A stretch of 64,000 bases of DNA from Nematostella vectensis (lineage: Eukaryota; Cnidaria; Anthozoa; Actiniaria; Edwardsiidae). The stretch is from the NCBI RefSeq assembly GCF_932526225.1, contig NC_064040.1, forward strand, positions 8,956,865 to 9,020,864, given 5' to 3'. This document shows positions 23,229 through 35,963 of the stretch, piece by piece; the stretch's first letter is position 1, and every line of letters starts with the position of its first letter. The notes beneath the pieces are model-generated. The model did no database searches and was not told the origin of the DNA. It saw only the letters and a program-made list of their open reading frames with translations. The position numbers and the translations under genes were made by a program.

Positions 23229-25490
23229 GACATGAAAAACACACGAGCCAGACGTGCGCATAAGAGACATGAAAAACACATGATTCAGACATGCGCGACA
23301 TGGGAGACACAGAAACACATGAGTCAGACGTGTGCGACATGGCAGACACAAAAACACATGAGTCAGACGTGCGCGACATGGGAGACACAAAAACACATGA
23401 GTCAGACGTGTGCGACATGGAAGACACAGAAACACATGAGTCAGACGTGTGCGACATGGCAGACACAAAAACACATAAGTCAGACGTGCGCGACATGGGA
23501 GACACAAAAACACATGAGTCAGACGTACGCGACATGGGAGACACAAAACCACATGAGTCAGACGTACGCAACATGGGAGACACAAAAACACATGAGTCAG
23601 ACGTGCGCGACATGGGAGACACAAAAACACATGAGTCAGACGTACGCGACATGGGAGACACAAAAACACATGAGTCAGACGTGTGCGACATGGGAGACAC
23701 AGAAACACACGGGTCAGACGTGTGCGACATGGGAGACACAAAAACACATGAGTCAGTCTTGCGCGACATGGGAGACACAGAAACACATGAGTCAGACGTG
23801 CGCGACATGGGAGACACAAAAACACACGAGCTAGACGTGCGCGACATGGAAGACACAAAAACACATGAGTCAGACGTGCGCGACATGGGAGACACAAAAA
23901 CACATAAGTCAGACGTGCGCGACATGGGAGACACAAAAACACATGAGTCAGACGTGCGCGACATGGGAGACACAAAAACACATGAGTCAGACGTGTGCGA
24001 CATGGGAGACACAAAAACACATGAGTCATTCTTGCGCGACATGGGAGACACAAAAACACATGAGTCAGACGTGCGCGACATGGTAGACATGAACACCACA
24101 TGAGTCAGACGTGCGCGACATGGAAGACACAAAAACACATGAGTCAGACGTGCGCGACATGGGAGACACAAAAACACATAAGTCAGACGTGCGCGACATG
24201 GGAGACACAAAAACACATGAGTCAGACGTGCGCGACATGGGAGACACAAAAACACATGAGTCAGACGTGTGCGACATGGGAGACACAAAAACACATGAGT
24301 CATTCTTGCGCGACATGGGAGACACAAAAACACATGAGTCAGACGTGTGCGACATGGGAGACACAGAAACACACGGGTCAGACGTGTGCGACATGGGAGA
24401 CACAAAAACACATGAGTCAGTCTTGCGCGACATGGGAGACACAGAAACACATGAGTCAGACGTGTGCGACATGGGAGACACAGAAACACACGGGTCAGAC
24501 GTGTGCGACACGGGAGACACAAAAACACATGAGTCAGTCTTGCGCGACATGGGAGACACAGAAACACATGAGTCAGACGTGCGCGACATGGGAGACACAA
24601 AAACACACGAGCTAGACGTGCGCGACATGGAAGACACAAAAACACATGAGTCAGACGTGCGCGACATGGGAGACACAAAAACACATAAGTCAGACGTGCG
24701 CGACATGGGAGACACAAAAACACATGAGTCAGACGTGCGCGACATGGGAGACACAAAAACACATGAGTCAGACGTGTGCGACATGGGAGACACAAAAACA
24801 CATGAGTCATTCTTGCGCGACATGGGAGACACAAAAACACATGAGTCAGACGTGCGCGACATGGTAGACATGAACACCACATGAGTCAGACGTGCGCGAC
24901 ATGGAAGACACAAAAACACATGAGTCAGACGTGCGCGACATGGGAGACACAAAAACACATAAGTCAGACGTGCGCGACATGGGAGACACAAAAACACATG
25001 AGTCAGACGTGCGCGACATGGGAGACACAAAAACACATAAGTCAGACGTGTGCGACATGGGAGACACAAAAACACATGAGTCATTCTTGCGCGACATGGG
25101 AGACACAAAAACACATGAGTCAGACGTGCGCGACATGGGAGACACAAAAACACATGAGTCAGACGTGCGCGACATGGGAGACACAAAAACACATGAGTCA
25201 GACGTGTGCGACATGGGAGACACAAAAACACATGAGTCAGACGTGCGCGACATGGAAGACACAGAAACACACGAGTCAGACGTGTGCGACATGGGAGACA
25301 CAAAAACACATGAGTCAGACGTGCGCGACATGGAAGACACAGAAACACACGAGTCAGACGTGTGCGACATGGGAGACACAAAAACACATGAGTCAGACGT
25401 GCGCGACATGGAAGACACAGAAACACACGAGTCAGACGTGCGCGACATGGAAGACACAAAAACACATGGAAGACAGGCGTGCGCGACATA
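23229..25490 (-). repeat. 39-bp minisatellite in the intron that splits the K+ filter
   Basis: About 57 copies of a 39-bp unit (GAGTCAGACGTGCGCGACAT, then GGGAGACACAAAAACACAT). A higher-order repeat of about 780 bases is visible: the rare variants TGGTAGACATGAACACC (24081 and 24862) and CGAGCTAGACG (about 23828 and 24608) recur at that spacing. The unit is a multiple of three, so long open frames of up to about 550 codons run on both strands. They are artefacts. Confidence 0.93.
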
Positions 25491-25722
25491 GATGACAGAC
25501 ACGCCCGACATGTTCTGCATGGATAACACGCGGCTTATAACAAATTTATAACATAAGATCTAGCAAGCTAAAAGACATGTTTTAGTTACACGCGAGTCAA
25601 ACGCGCGAGGGAGCACGCAAACAAGCACTTCAAATGAGTAGCATGTGTTCTATAAGAATAAAAACTATTTAAAAGAAGCATGCCCTAAAGTGAGCCAAAC
25701 ATTAGAAGGTACCACAGTTTAC

Positions 25723-25817
25723 CCCAGAGTTGTCATGGTGATGAAGGCCCACCAAACCCCATTCCATACGCCAGTGATGAAGCTTGGAGGGAACTCTCCA
25801 GGGTTAACGGATCGCTC
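25723..25817 (-). CDS. Pore-loop exon with the first half of the K+ filter
   Basis: The exon is 95 bases and was missing from simple open-frame lists because it is short. The acceptor is CCTGTTTCAG. It reads ERSVNPGEFPPSFITGVWNG, then VWWAFITMTTLG, ending CTGGG|GTAAAC, phase 2. The aromatic pore helix (WNGVWWAF) and TMTTLG are the K+-channel pore signature. The missing Y-G-D comes from the next exon, so the intron cuts the selectivity filter. Confidence 0.9.
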
Positions 25818-25895
25818 CTGAAACAGGCACATCCGTGAGAAGCGAAAATACGCTTATCAATTCGTGATCAAGCATGCCGCAAAAGCCTCTCTCCG

Positions 25896-28800
25896 ACACC
25901 TCACCCCCTAGAGTCAAATCTAGACACCTCACCCCCTAGAGTCAAATCTAGACACCTCACCCCCTAGAGTCAAATCTAGACACCTCACCCCCTAGAGCCA
26001 GATCTAGACATACCTCACCCCCTAGAGCCAGATCTAGACACCTCACCCCCTAGAGTCAAATCTAGACACCTCACCCCCTAGAGCCAGATCTAGACATACC
26101 TCACCCCCTAGAGCCAGATCTAGACACCTCACCCCCTAGAGTCAAATCTAGACACCTCACCCCCTAGAGTCAAATCTAGACACCTCACCCCCTAGAGCCA
26201 GATCTAGACACCTCACCCCCTAGAGTCAGATCTAGACACCTCACCCCCTAGACTCAAATCTAGACACCTCACCCCCTAGAGCCAGATCTAGACACCTCAC
26301 CCCCTAGAGTCAAATCTAGACACCTCACCCCCTAGAGCCAGATCTAGACACCTCACCCCCTAGAGCCAGATCTAGACACCTCACCGCCTAGAGCCAGATC
26401 TAGACACCTCACCCCCTAGGGCCAGATCTAGACACCTCACCCCCTAGAGTCAAATCTAGACACCTCACCCCCTAGAGCCAGATCTAGACACCTCACCCCC
26501 TAGGGCCAGATCTAGACACCTCACCCCCTAGAGTCAAATCTAGACACCTCACCCCCTAGAGCCAGATCTAGACACCTCACCCCCTAGAGTCAGATCTAGA
26601 CACCTCACCCCCTAGAGCCAGATCTAGACACCTCACCCCCTAGAGCCAGATCTAGACACCTCACCCCCTAGAGCCAGATCTAGACACCTCACCCCCTAGA
26701 GCCAGATCTAGACACCTCACCCCCTAGAGCCAGATCTAGACACCTCACCCCCTAGAGCCAGATCTAGACACCTCACCCCCTAGAGCCAGATCTAGACACC
26801 TCACCCCCTAGAGCCAGATCTAGACACCTCACCCCCTAGAGCCAGATCTAGACACCTTACCCCCTAGAGCCAGATCTAGACACCTCACCCCATAGAGCCA
26901 GATCTAGACACCTCACCCCCTAGAGCCAGATCTAGACACCTCACCCCCTAGAGCCAGATCTAGACACCTTACCCCCCTAGAGCCAGATCTAGACACCTCA
27001 CCCCATAGAGCCAGATCTAGACACCTCACCCCCTAGAGCCAGATCTAGACACCTTACCCCATAGAGCCAGATCTAGACACCTCACCCCATAGAGCCAGAT
27101 CTAGACACCTCACCCCATAGAGCCAGATCTAGACACCTCACCCCATAGAGCCAGATCTAGACACCTCACCCCCTAGAGCCAGATCTAGACACCTTACCCC
27201 CTAGAGCCAGATCTAGACACCTCACCCCATAGAGCCAGATCTAGACACCTCACCCCCTAGAGCCAGATCTAGACACCTCACCCCCTAGAGTCAGATCTAG
27301 ACACCTTACCCCCTAGAGCCAGATCTAGACACCTCACCCCATAGAGCCAGATCTAGACACCTTACCCCCTAGAGCCAGATCTAGACACCTCACCCCATAG
27401 AGCCAGATCTAGACACCTCACCCCCTAGAGTCAGATCTAGACACCTTACCCCCTAGAGCCAGATCTAGACACCTCACCCCCTAGGGCCAGATCTAGACAC
27501 CTCACCCCATAAAGCCAGATCTAGACACCTCACCCCATAGAGCCAGATCTAGACACCTCACCCCATAGAGCCAGATCTAGACACCTCACCCCCTAGAGCC
27601 AGATCTAGACACCTTACCCCCTAGAGCCAGATCTAGACACCTCACCCCATAGAGCCAGATCTAGACACCTCACCCCCTAGAGCCAGATCTAGACACCTCA
27701 CCCCATAAAGCCAGATCTAGACACCTCACCCCATAGAGCCAGATCTAGACACCTTACCCCCTAGAGCCAGATCTAGACACCTCACCCCCTAGAGCCAGAT
27801 CTAGACACCTCACCCCCTAGAGTCAAATCTAGACACCTCACCCCCTAGAGCCAGATCTAGACACCACACCCCCTAGAGCCAGATCTAGACACCTCACCCC
27901 ATAGAGCCAGATCTAGACACCTCACCCCCTAGAGCCAGATCTAGACACCTCACCCCCTAGAGCCAGATCTAGACACCTTACCCCCTAGAGCCAGATCTAG
28001 ACACCTCACCCCATAGAGCCAGATCTAGACACCTCACCCCCTAGAGCCAGATCTAGACACCTTACCCCATAGAGCCAGATCTAGACACCTCACCCCATAG
28101 AGCCAGATCTAGACACCTCACCCCATAGAGCCAGATCTAGACACCTCACCCCATAGAGCCAGATCTAGACACCTCACCCCCTAGAGCCAGATCTAGACAC
28201 CTTACCCCCTAGAGCCAGATCTAGACACCTCACCCCATAGAGCCAGATCTAGACACCTCACCCCCTAGAGCCAGATCTAGACACCTCACCCCCTAGAGTC
28301 AGATCTAGACACCTTACCCCCTAGAGCCAGATCTAGACACCTCACCCCATAGAGCCAGATCTAGACACCTTACCCCATAGAGCCAGATCTAGACACCTCA
28401 CCCCATAGAGCCAGATCTAGACACCTCACCCCCTAGAGCCAGATCTAGACACCTCACCCCCTAGAGCCAGATCTAGACACCTCACCCCCTAGGGCCAGAT
28501 CTAGACACCTCACCCCATAAAGCCAGATCTAGACACCTCACCCCATAGAGCCCGATCTAGACACCTTACCCCATAGAGCCAGATCTAGACACCTCACCCC
28601 ATAGAGCCAGATCTAGACACCTCACCCCATAGAGCCAGATCTAGACACCTCACCCCATAGAGCCAGATCTAGACACCTCACCCCCTAGAGCCAGATCTAG
28701 ACACCTTACCCCCTAGAGCCAGATCTAGACACCTCACCCCATAGAGCCAGATCTAGACACCTCACCCCCTAGAGCCAGATCTAGACACCTCACCCCCTAG

Positions 28801-31800
28801 AGCCAGATCTAGACACCTCACCCCATAGAGCCAGATCTAGACACCTTACCCCCTAGAGTCAGATCTAGACACCTTACCCCCTAGAGCCAGATCTAGACAC
28901 CTCACCCCATAGAGCCAGATCTAGACACCTTACCCCCTAGAGCCAGGTCTAGACACCTCACCCCATAGAGCCAGATCTAGACACCTCACCCCATAGAGCC
29001 AGATCTAGACACCTCACCCCCTAGAGCCAGATCTAGACACCTTACCCCCTAGAGCCAGATCTAGACACCTCACCCCATAGAGCCAGATCTAGACACCTCA
29101 CCCCCTAGAGCCAGATCTAGACACCTCACCCCCTAGAGCCAGACCTAGACACCTCACCCCATAGAGCCAGATCTAGACACCTCACCCCCTAGAGTCAGAT
29201 CTAGACACCTTACCCCCTAGAGCCAGATCTAGACACCTCACCCCATAGAGCCAGATCTAGACACCTTACCCCCTAGAGCCAGATCTAGACACCTCACCCC
29301 ATAGAGCCAGATCTAGACACCTCACCCCCTAGAGTCAGATCTAGACACCTTACCCCCTAGAGCCAGATCTAGACACCTCACCCCCTAGGGCCAGATCTAG
29401 ACACCTCACCCCATAAAGCCAGATCTAGACACCTCACCCCATAGAGCCAGATCTAGACACCTTACCCCCTAGAGCCAGATCTAGACACCTCACCCCATAG
29501 AGCCAGATCTAGACACCTCACCCCATAAAGCCAGATCTAGACACCTCACCCCATAGAGCCAGATCTAGACACCTCACCCCCTAGAGCCAGATCTAGACAC
29601 CTCACCCCCTAGAGCCAGATCTAGACACCTTACCCCCTAGAGCCAGATCTAGACACCTTACCCCATAGAGCCAGATCTAGACACCTCACCCCCTAGAGCC
29701 AGATCTAGACACCTCCCCCCCTAGAGCCAGATCTAGACACCTCACCCCCTAGAGCCAGATCTAGACACCTTACCCCCTAGAGCCAGATCTAGACACCTCA
29801 CCCCATAGAGCCAGATCTAGACACCTCACCCCCTAGAGCCAGATCTAGACACCTCACCCCCTAGAGCCAGATCTAGACACCTCACCCCATAGAGCCAGAT
29901 CTAGACACCTTACCCCCTAGAGCCAGATCTAGACACCTTACCCCCTAGAGCCAGATCTAGACACCTCACCCCATAGAGCCAGATCTAGACACCTCACCCC
30001 ATAGAGCCAGATCTAGACACCTCACCCCCTAGAGCCAGATCTAGACACCTTACCCCCTAGAGCCAGATCTAGACACCTCACCCCCTAGAGCCAGATCTAG
30101 ACACCTCACCCCCTAGAGCCAGATCTAGACACCTCACCCCCTAGAGCCAGATCTAGACACCTCACCCCATAGAGCCAGATCTAGACACCTCACCCCCTAG
30201 AGTCAGATCTAGACACCTTACCCCCTAGAGCCAGATCTAGACACCTCACCCCATAGAGCCAGATCTAGACACCTTACCCCCTAGAGCCAGATCTAGACAC
30301 CTCACCCCATAGAGCCAGATCTAGACACCTCACCCCCTAGAGTCAGATCTAGACACCTTACCCCCTAGAGCAAGATCTAGACACCTCACCCCATAGAGCC
30401 AGATCTAGATACCTCACCCCCTAGAGCCAGATCTAGACACCTCACCCCCTAGAGCCAGATCTAGACACCTTACCCCCTAGAGCCAGATCTAGACACCTCA
30501 CCCCCTAGAGCCAGATCTAGACACCTCACCCCCTAGAGCCAGATCTAGACACCTCACCCCATAAAGCCAGATCTAGACACCTCACCCCATAGAGCCAGAT
30601 CTAGACACCTTACCCCCTAGAGCCAGATCTAGACACCTCGCCCCCTAGAGCCAGATCTAGACACCTCACCCCCTAGAGTCAAATCTAGACACCTCACCCC
30701 CTAGAGCCAGATCTAGACACCACACCCCCTAGAGCCAGATCTAGACACCACACCCCATAGAGCCAGATCTAGACACCTCACCCCCTAGAGTCAAATCTAG
30801 ACACCTCACCCCCTAGAGCCAGATCTAGACACCTCACCCCCTAGAGCCAGATCTAGACACCTCACCCCCTAGGGCCAGATCTAGACACCTTACCCCCTAG
30901 AGCCAGATCTAGACACCTCACCCCATAGAGCCAGATCTAGACACCTCACCCCCTAGAGCCAGATCTAGACACCTCACCCCCTAGAGCCAGATCTAGACAC
31001 CTCACCCCCTAGAGCCAGATCTAGACACCTCACCCCCTAGAGCCAGATCTAGACACCTCACCCCATAGAGCCAGATCTAGACACCTCACCCCATAAAGCC
31101 AGATCTAGACACCTCACCCCATAGAGCCAGATCTAGACACCTCACCCCCTAGAGCCAGATCTAGACACCTCACCCCCTAGAGCCAGATCTAGACACCTTA
31201 CCCCCTAGAGCCAGATCTAGACACCTCACCCCATAGAGCCAGATCTAGACACCTCACCCCCTAGAGCCAGATCTAGACACCTCACCCCCTAGAGCCAGAT
31301 CTAGACACCTCACCCCCTAGAGCCAGATCTAGACACCTTACCCCCTAGAGCCAGATCTAGACACCTCACCCCATAGAGCCAGATCTAGACACCTCACCCC
31401 CTAGAGCCAGATCTAGACACCTCACCCCATAAAGCCAGATCTAGACACCTCACCCCATAGAGCCAGATCTAGACACCTTACCCCCTAGAGCCAGATCTAG
31501 ACACCTCACCCCCTAGAGCCAGATCTAGACACCTCACCCCCTAGAGTCAAATCTAGACACCTCACCCCCTAGAGCCAGATCTAGACACCACACCCCCTAG
31601 AGCCAGATCTAGACACCACACCCCATAGAGCCAGATCTAGACACCTCACCCCCTAGAGTCAAATCTAGACACCTCACCCCCTAGAGCCAGATCTAGACAC
31701 CTCACCCCCTAGAGCCAGATCTAGACACCTCACCCCCTAGGGCCAGATCTAGACACCTTACCCCCTAGAGCCAGATCTAGACACCTCACCCCATAGAGCC

Positions 31801-32031
31801 AGATCTAGACACCTCACCCCCTAGAGCCAGATCTAGACACCTCACCCCCTAGAGCCAGATCTAGACACCTCACCCCCTAGAGCCAGATCTAGACACCTCA
31901 CCCCCTAGAGCCAGATCTAGACACCTCACCCCCTAGAGTTAGATCTAGACACCTCACCCCCTAGAGTCAAATCTAGACACCTCACCCCCTAGAGCCAGAT
32001 CTAGACACCTCACCCCCTAGAGCCAAATCTA
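25896..32031 (-). repeat. 28-bp minisatellite, ~219 copies, between TM1 and pore exons
   Basis: This is the largest array, 6.1 kb of a 28-bp unit (CACCTCACCCCCTAGAGCCA, then GATCTAGA). Variants are C/T at two positions, CCCCTAG against CCCATAG, and AAATC against AGATC. The rare pair CTAGGGCC...CCCATAAAG recurs at 27481, 28489 and 29385 (spacings 36 and 32 units). A CACACCCC block recurs near 30720 and 31590 (31 units). It fills almost the whole 6.55-kb intron. Confidence 0.95.
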
Positions 32032-32369
32032 AAGCCAAAATTACCCTCAAAAAAGAAGCATAAAATATAACGTAATACATTTCCTAGCTCAGTTGCATTT
32101 GTTTAAATGAAAAAAAAAACATGCCATTGTTAATGTGTAATAGATTCTGATTCTTTTGTAGGGGCCAAAAATACATATTGTTAACAACGGAAAGGTAACT
32201 TTGAAATAAGTCTCTCTTTCTATTAGGCCCCCCACCCCTCTTTAACAGGGCCCACCCTGTTTTAAAAAAAGCCCCTCATTGAAAAAAATATAGATTTTGT
32301 TCTTGGTTCCGAACGACACATTACAGATGTATTGACACGGTTTTTGAGAACGGGAACAGAAAAACTTAC

Positions 32370-32830
32370 CAGCACCCAAATGAGTACCCCCGCGATGATC
32401 ACAGTGACTAGGAACAGCATGAAAATGGGCCAGCAGCTAAAGACCATCCTCTGCACCACGTTCCCCCTCTCACCCGGCAACTCCTTCACCGTGATGTACG
32501 CCACGCCCGGCGACTTGGCGATGGCCACGTATATATACGGAGGGTACGTGGTCTGCCCTTTGTACCCGGGCACTGGGAAAGCGATGTCTGTATAGTTGAT
32601 GCTTGACGTGAGAGCCACTACGTTGCGTTTCTTCGCCAGGTTTCCGGCGCTGTCGCGTAGGAAGTCAACCCTGGAGGTGCCAAAACCGTTGACGCAGTCG
32701 GAGCAGCACAAAGCGATGGCATCCGCGAGGATTTGAGGCAAGAACCCATCCAGATTTGTTTCACTTATGTTCACGTATGGGGGGAAGTTGTACCACGATG
32801 TCGTGAAAACAGGGGGGCACCTGCAAGTTT
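32370..32830 (-). CDS. S1-like lobe and TM1 exon of the FN3 channel
   Basis: The exon starts after CACCCTTAG and continues phase 1 from the last FN3 module. An acceptor ten bases further in (TTGCAG) would break the frame. It begins ETCRCPPVF, followed by a ligand-binding-lobe-like stretch (NFPPYVNISETNLDGFLPQI, ALCCSDC, DIAFPVPG) that matches the order of an ionotropic glutamate receptor S1 half. The usual carboxylate-binding Arg is not evident. The end is hydrophobic: CWPIFMLFLVTVIIAGVLIW, taken as TM1. Donor GCTG|GTAAGT, phase 0. The Cys cluster CCSDC may form structural disulfides. Confidence 0.85.
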
Positions 32831-34273
32831 CTAAGGGTGGAGAAAAGCATGTTATTAGTATGTTTTATCATCCCATATCAAGAAAATCGAGCCAAAAATT
32901 GTCGTTTTTGCCAAACGCGATCACTTCCATATAAGGAAACAAATATATTCCTTATTTGAAAAATCTGCATGATTCTTGTAATTTTTTAAGGTGAGCGTAC
33001 CCCAGGGGCTTCGTAAACTTAACGACTTGTAACCAGAAGAAAAAAAAACAGTTACTGTGACCGTCTTTAGTTTGTTGAGAAGGTCCCTGGAACGAAATTA
33101 AGTTTCCTCGGTACCAGACCCCAAAACGACAACGTTTTCTTCATATGATTGACGTTGACATGAGGGCGTCTCTTTAAGCCCAGTGCAAACAGTGCTAGCA
33201 TAAGGGCGTCTCCTTAAGCCCAGTGCAAACAGCGCTAGCACCAATCAGTATTGCAAGGCCGACAGTGCGGAATAACGTATGCGCATGTGCGGGCTCTGGC
33301 GAAAACAAAAATAATCGTAGTGTTGAATCGTTCGAGTAAAGTTACGAAAGGCTGACTTCAGTCGCTGTTTTGACTAACTGTACAGCATTAAAACTATCGT
33401 GTACAAAAGATGACAGGAAAATTATAGCCTTAGCTTTTCGCTAGTTGGAATTTGCCAAAATATGGCAGTTCGCCCGTAAAAAGCCACCATTTCCAAACAA
33501 AAAGGCTGGTTTAACAGCGCGGAACTGGAAATAGTCTTGCGTTTCTCAGCACTGGCTACTATTTAGTGCAAGAAAACAGGTCGAGCATAGCTTGTCAAGC
33601 AATGCCAGCTGTTATGTTTTGTCTTGTTTGATAACTCTGCGCTATATTTATGGGAACCCTATGTACATCCGGGACCCGCTAATGGAGATGTTTTTTTAAA
33701 TGGGCATCATCATGGTACTGCGCATGTCTGGAGTCAGTGTTTATTGTAGGTTTTAAATTGTCTACCGACAGTTGAACTTTAAGCTGTCAATGCCTTGTTA
33801 AAAAAATATGCAATATTTTATTAAAAACTATGTTTATTGACAGTTTGTGGTCATTTCGTTTGAATTTAATCTCCCAAATGTACCAAAGGCTCATAAGTCA
33901 ATATTAGAATTTGACTGAAATTCATTGCGTCCGGGCCGGAGAGCTATTGCAAAGCTCTTCCCATGACACTGCCCCTTAAAAGTTTACTCAGAATCTGTCA
34001 ATAGTTAAATATAACGCTCACTGAGAGTGCTACACTAAAAAGCTAAAATAACAACGGCTAGCAAAGCTGGCTCGTTTTAGAAAGTCTGTTACTAAAGGTT
34101 TAATCTAGAATATCAATCAAGATTTTAAGGATATCTGTTTTCATAATATTAGGCGTTTTAAAGCTCATAGCAATTCTTATTTTGTGCCGCTTAAACGTAA
34201 GGAAATGTTTTACTTTCAATACATATCTATGTTAAAACTGATAAAGAAAAATAGACAAAGCCTAATCCCTTAC
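32831..34273 (-). other. Intron between FN3 module 25 and the S1/TM1 exon
   Basis: This is AT-rich intron sequence. A small duplication at about 33162-33240 repeats AGGGCGTCTCCTTAAGCCCA and GTGCAAACAG. No exon or element is otherwise seen. Confidence 0.6.
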
Positions 34274-34573
34274 CAGCCATCACCTCGGCCCTAGGTCCTT
34301 CCCCGACCTTTGTGAACGCAGTGACCTGGACTCGATAAATGGAATCCTTCCTCAGGTTGACAAGCGTTGTGGAGAACTCCGTGGTCCTGAAGGTCAAATT
34401 CATCGCGGGCTCGTCTACAGGACGCCCGTTGGTGACGACCCTCTTGTAGTAGAGTCGGTAGCCGAGTAAGATGCCGTTAATGAGCTCGATTGGAATTCGG
34501 CCCCACCACACAGGGATCCAGTAGGGATCGCTTTTATTCGTGACTCGCAGATCAGCTGGGATGCCATCTGGCG
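34274..34573 (-). CDS. FN3 module 25 exon (membrane-proximal)
   Basis: The phase 1-1 exon reads APDGIPADLRVTNKSD, NGILLGYRLYYKR and YRVQVTAFTKVGEGP. It is the last FN3 before the receptor core. Donor GCTG|GTAAGG. Confidence 0.88.
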
Positions 34574-34892
34574 CTGAAAGAGATAGCGATGGCTTAAATA
34601 GGGGCTAATTTGATGAGTCTCGTACAGTAGCGAGTCTGGGGGGGGGGGGGGGTTAAAACTCCCACTTGGATGCATACCGTAATCAAATCCTTATATCTCT
34701 AATTGGTATTTTGGATAGAGTTTCTTTTTAGGTATTTCCCCCAAATCACTCTATTTGGTTTGCATTTATAGACAAAACTACCTTCAAAAATAAGGTCTCA
34801 GCATAAATATAGACCCGGCCCTCTCGTGTGCCACGGTTAATTAATTAATTCGCCATAAGGGGATAAGAGGGAGACATGAGCCAGGACAGTTA

Positions 34893-35118
34893 TGCCTAGT
34901 GCACACTAGCAACATAACGACATAACAACATAGCGCGCGCACTCGAGACATAAGGACATGGACATAATGACATGTTTTTTCTCTTATGTCGTTATGTTCA
35001 TGTCATTACGTTGGGCTTATGTCAAAATGTCGAAACCATTCACACTTGAACATATATGAATATAAGGGTGCACGCGCCTGTGTCATTATGTCGTTATGTC
35101 ACTAGTGTGCACCAGGCA
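34893..35118. mobile_element. MITE, probably PIF/Harbinger-type
   Basis: This 226-bp element has terminal inverted repeats of about 40 bases beginning TGCCTGGTGCACACTAG (left end TGCCTAGTGCACACTAG). It is flanked by TTA on both sides (34890-34892 and 35119-35121), the target size of PIF/Harbinger elements. The inside is rich in CATAACGACAT-type motifs and has no coding sequence. A second copy begins at 63592. Confidence 0.75.
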
Positions 35119-35609
35119 TTATAAATCCTAAATAAATCTTGATCATTTTCTGCTGCTTGGTATATTATTGGGAGAACCAAGTCTACACTTTTTAATGCGC
35201 AGGTACAGGTATCATATGTAAAACAGATGGGTTTTTTTCCAATTCTTCAAAACAAGGAACATCTTTTAACTGCGGGGAGAGGGGGAGGGGGTTCTCTCAC
35301 CCTCAGCAACCCGCCTGTAAGAGAAACTTTAATCTCCATGCGAAAACAGTGCGTGCAAATACTTTTAGTTTGGTGTTAGTAGGCTAACTTAGATTTTCAT
35401 CCAGGACTTCAAAAGAAAACAATGGGTGCCCTTTTCAGTTATATAACACGGAAAAAACTCTGACAATATTCACTTATTCATACAGGCGGTAAAATGCGTT
35501 TTGATTGCAGATCGCTGCCGCCATCTTGCGGTTTTCTCTGCGATAAAAACGGTCCGCCGCCTACAAACCTCCTCTAATACTCTAATATTATTCATCTCCG
35601 TATCCTTAC

Positions 35610-35963
35610 CATCTTGTGGTGTCGAGACTACTATATCCTGGGAGATATTCGCGTTCCCTTTCGCTGTAAATCCTATCACTTTTACCGAGTAGGTCGAAAA
35701 CTTTTTGAGCCCCGACAAGGTCACGCTTGTCTGGGTCGGTGGAACCACGACCATCTCATATCCGTCCAGCGGTTCACCAGAAATGGCGCGTCTCTTCCTG
35801 CTCTCCTTGCTATTCATGCTGTTATATTTGTAGTATACTTTGTAACCTAAGAGATCACCATTCTTCTCGTCATCCGTCAGCTCTTCCCACTGCACGATCA
35901 AATCTGTTGTTCGCTCGGTGGATTCGCGGACCACTACGTCTTCACTTGGTATGCTATCAGGTA
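35610..35963 (-). CDS. FN3 module 24 exon
   Basis: The phase 1-1 exon is the longest FN3 exon (354 bases). It reads VPDSIPSEDVVVRESTE, GDLLGYKVYYKYNS and FSTYSVKVIGFTAKG. A basic insert (ESRKRRAIS) lies between two strands and looks like a possible furin-type site, which is inference. Donor GATG|GTAAGG. Confidence 0.87.

Noticed and set aside
23115-25529. Open frames up to about 550 codons in the 39-bp array (LPCRARLTHVF, DMGDTKTHESDV)
   Set aside because: Open by unit arithmetic on both strands. The stretch lies between the two exons of the pore, so it is intronic.
22303-25817. Bacterial contamination as the source of the GluR0-like pore
   Set aside because: The core is cut by six phase-consistent introns with standard splice sites and joins FN3 exons in frame, so it belongs to the animal gene.
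25896-32031. CRISPR-like direct repeats
   Set aside because: Units are contiguous and have no unique spacers; the surroundings are a spliced animal gene.
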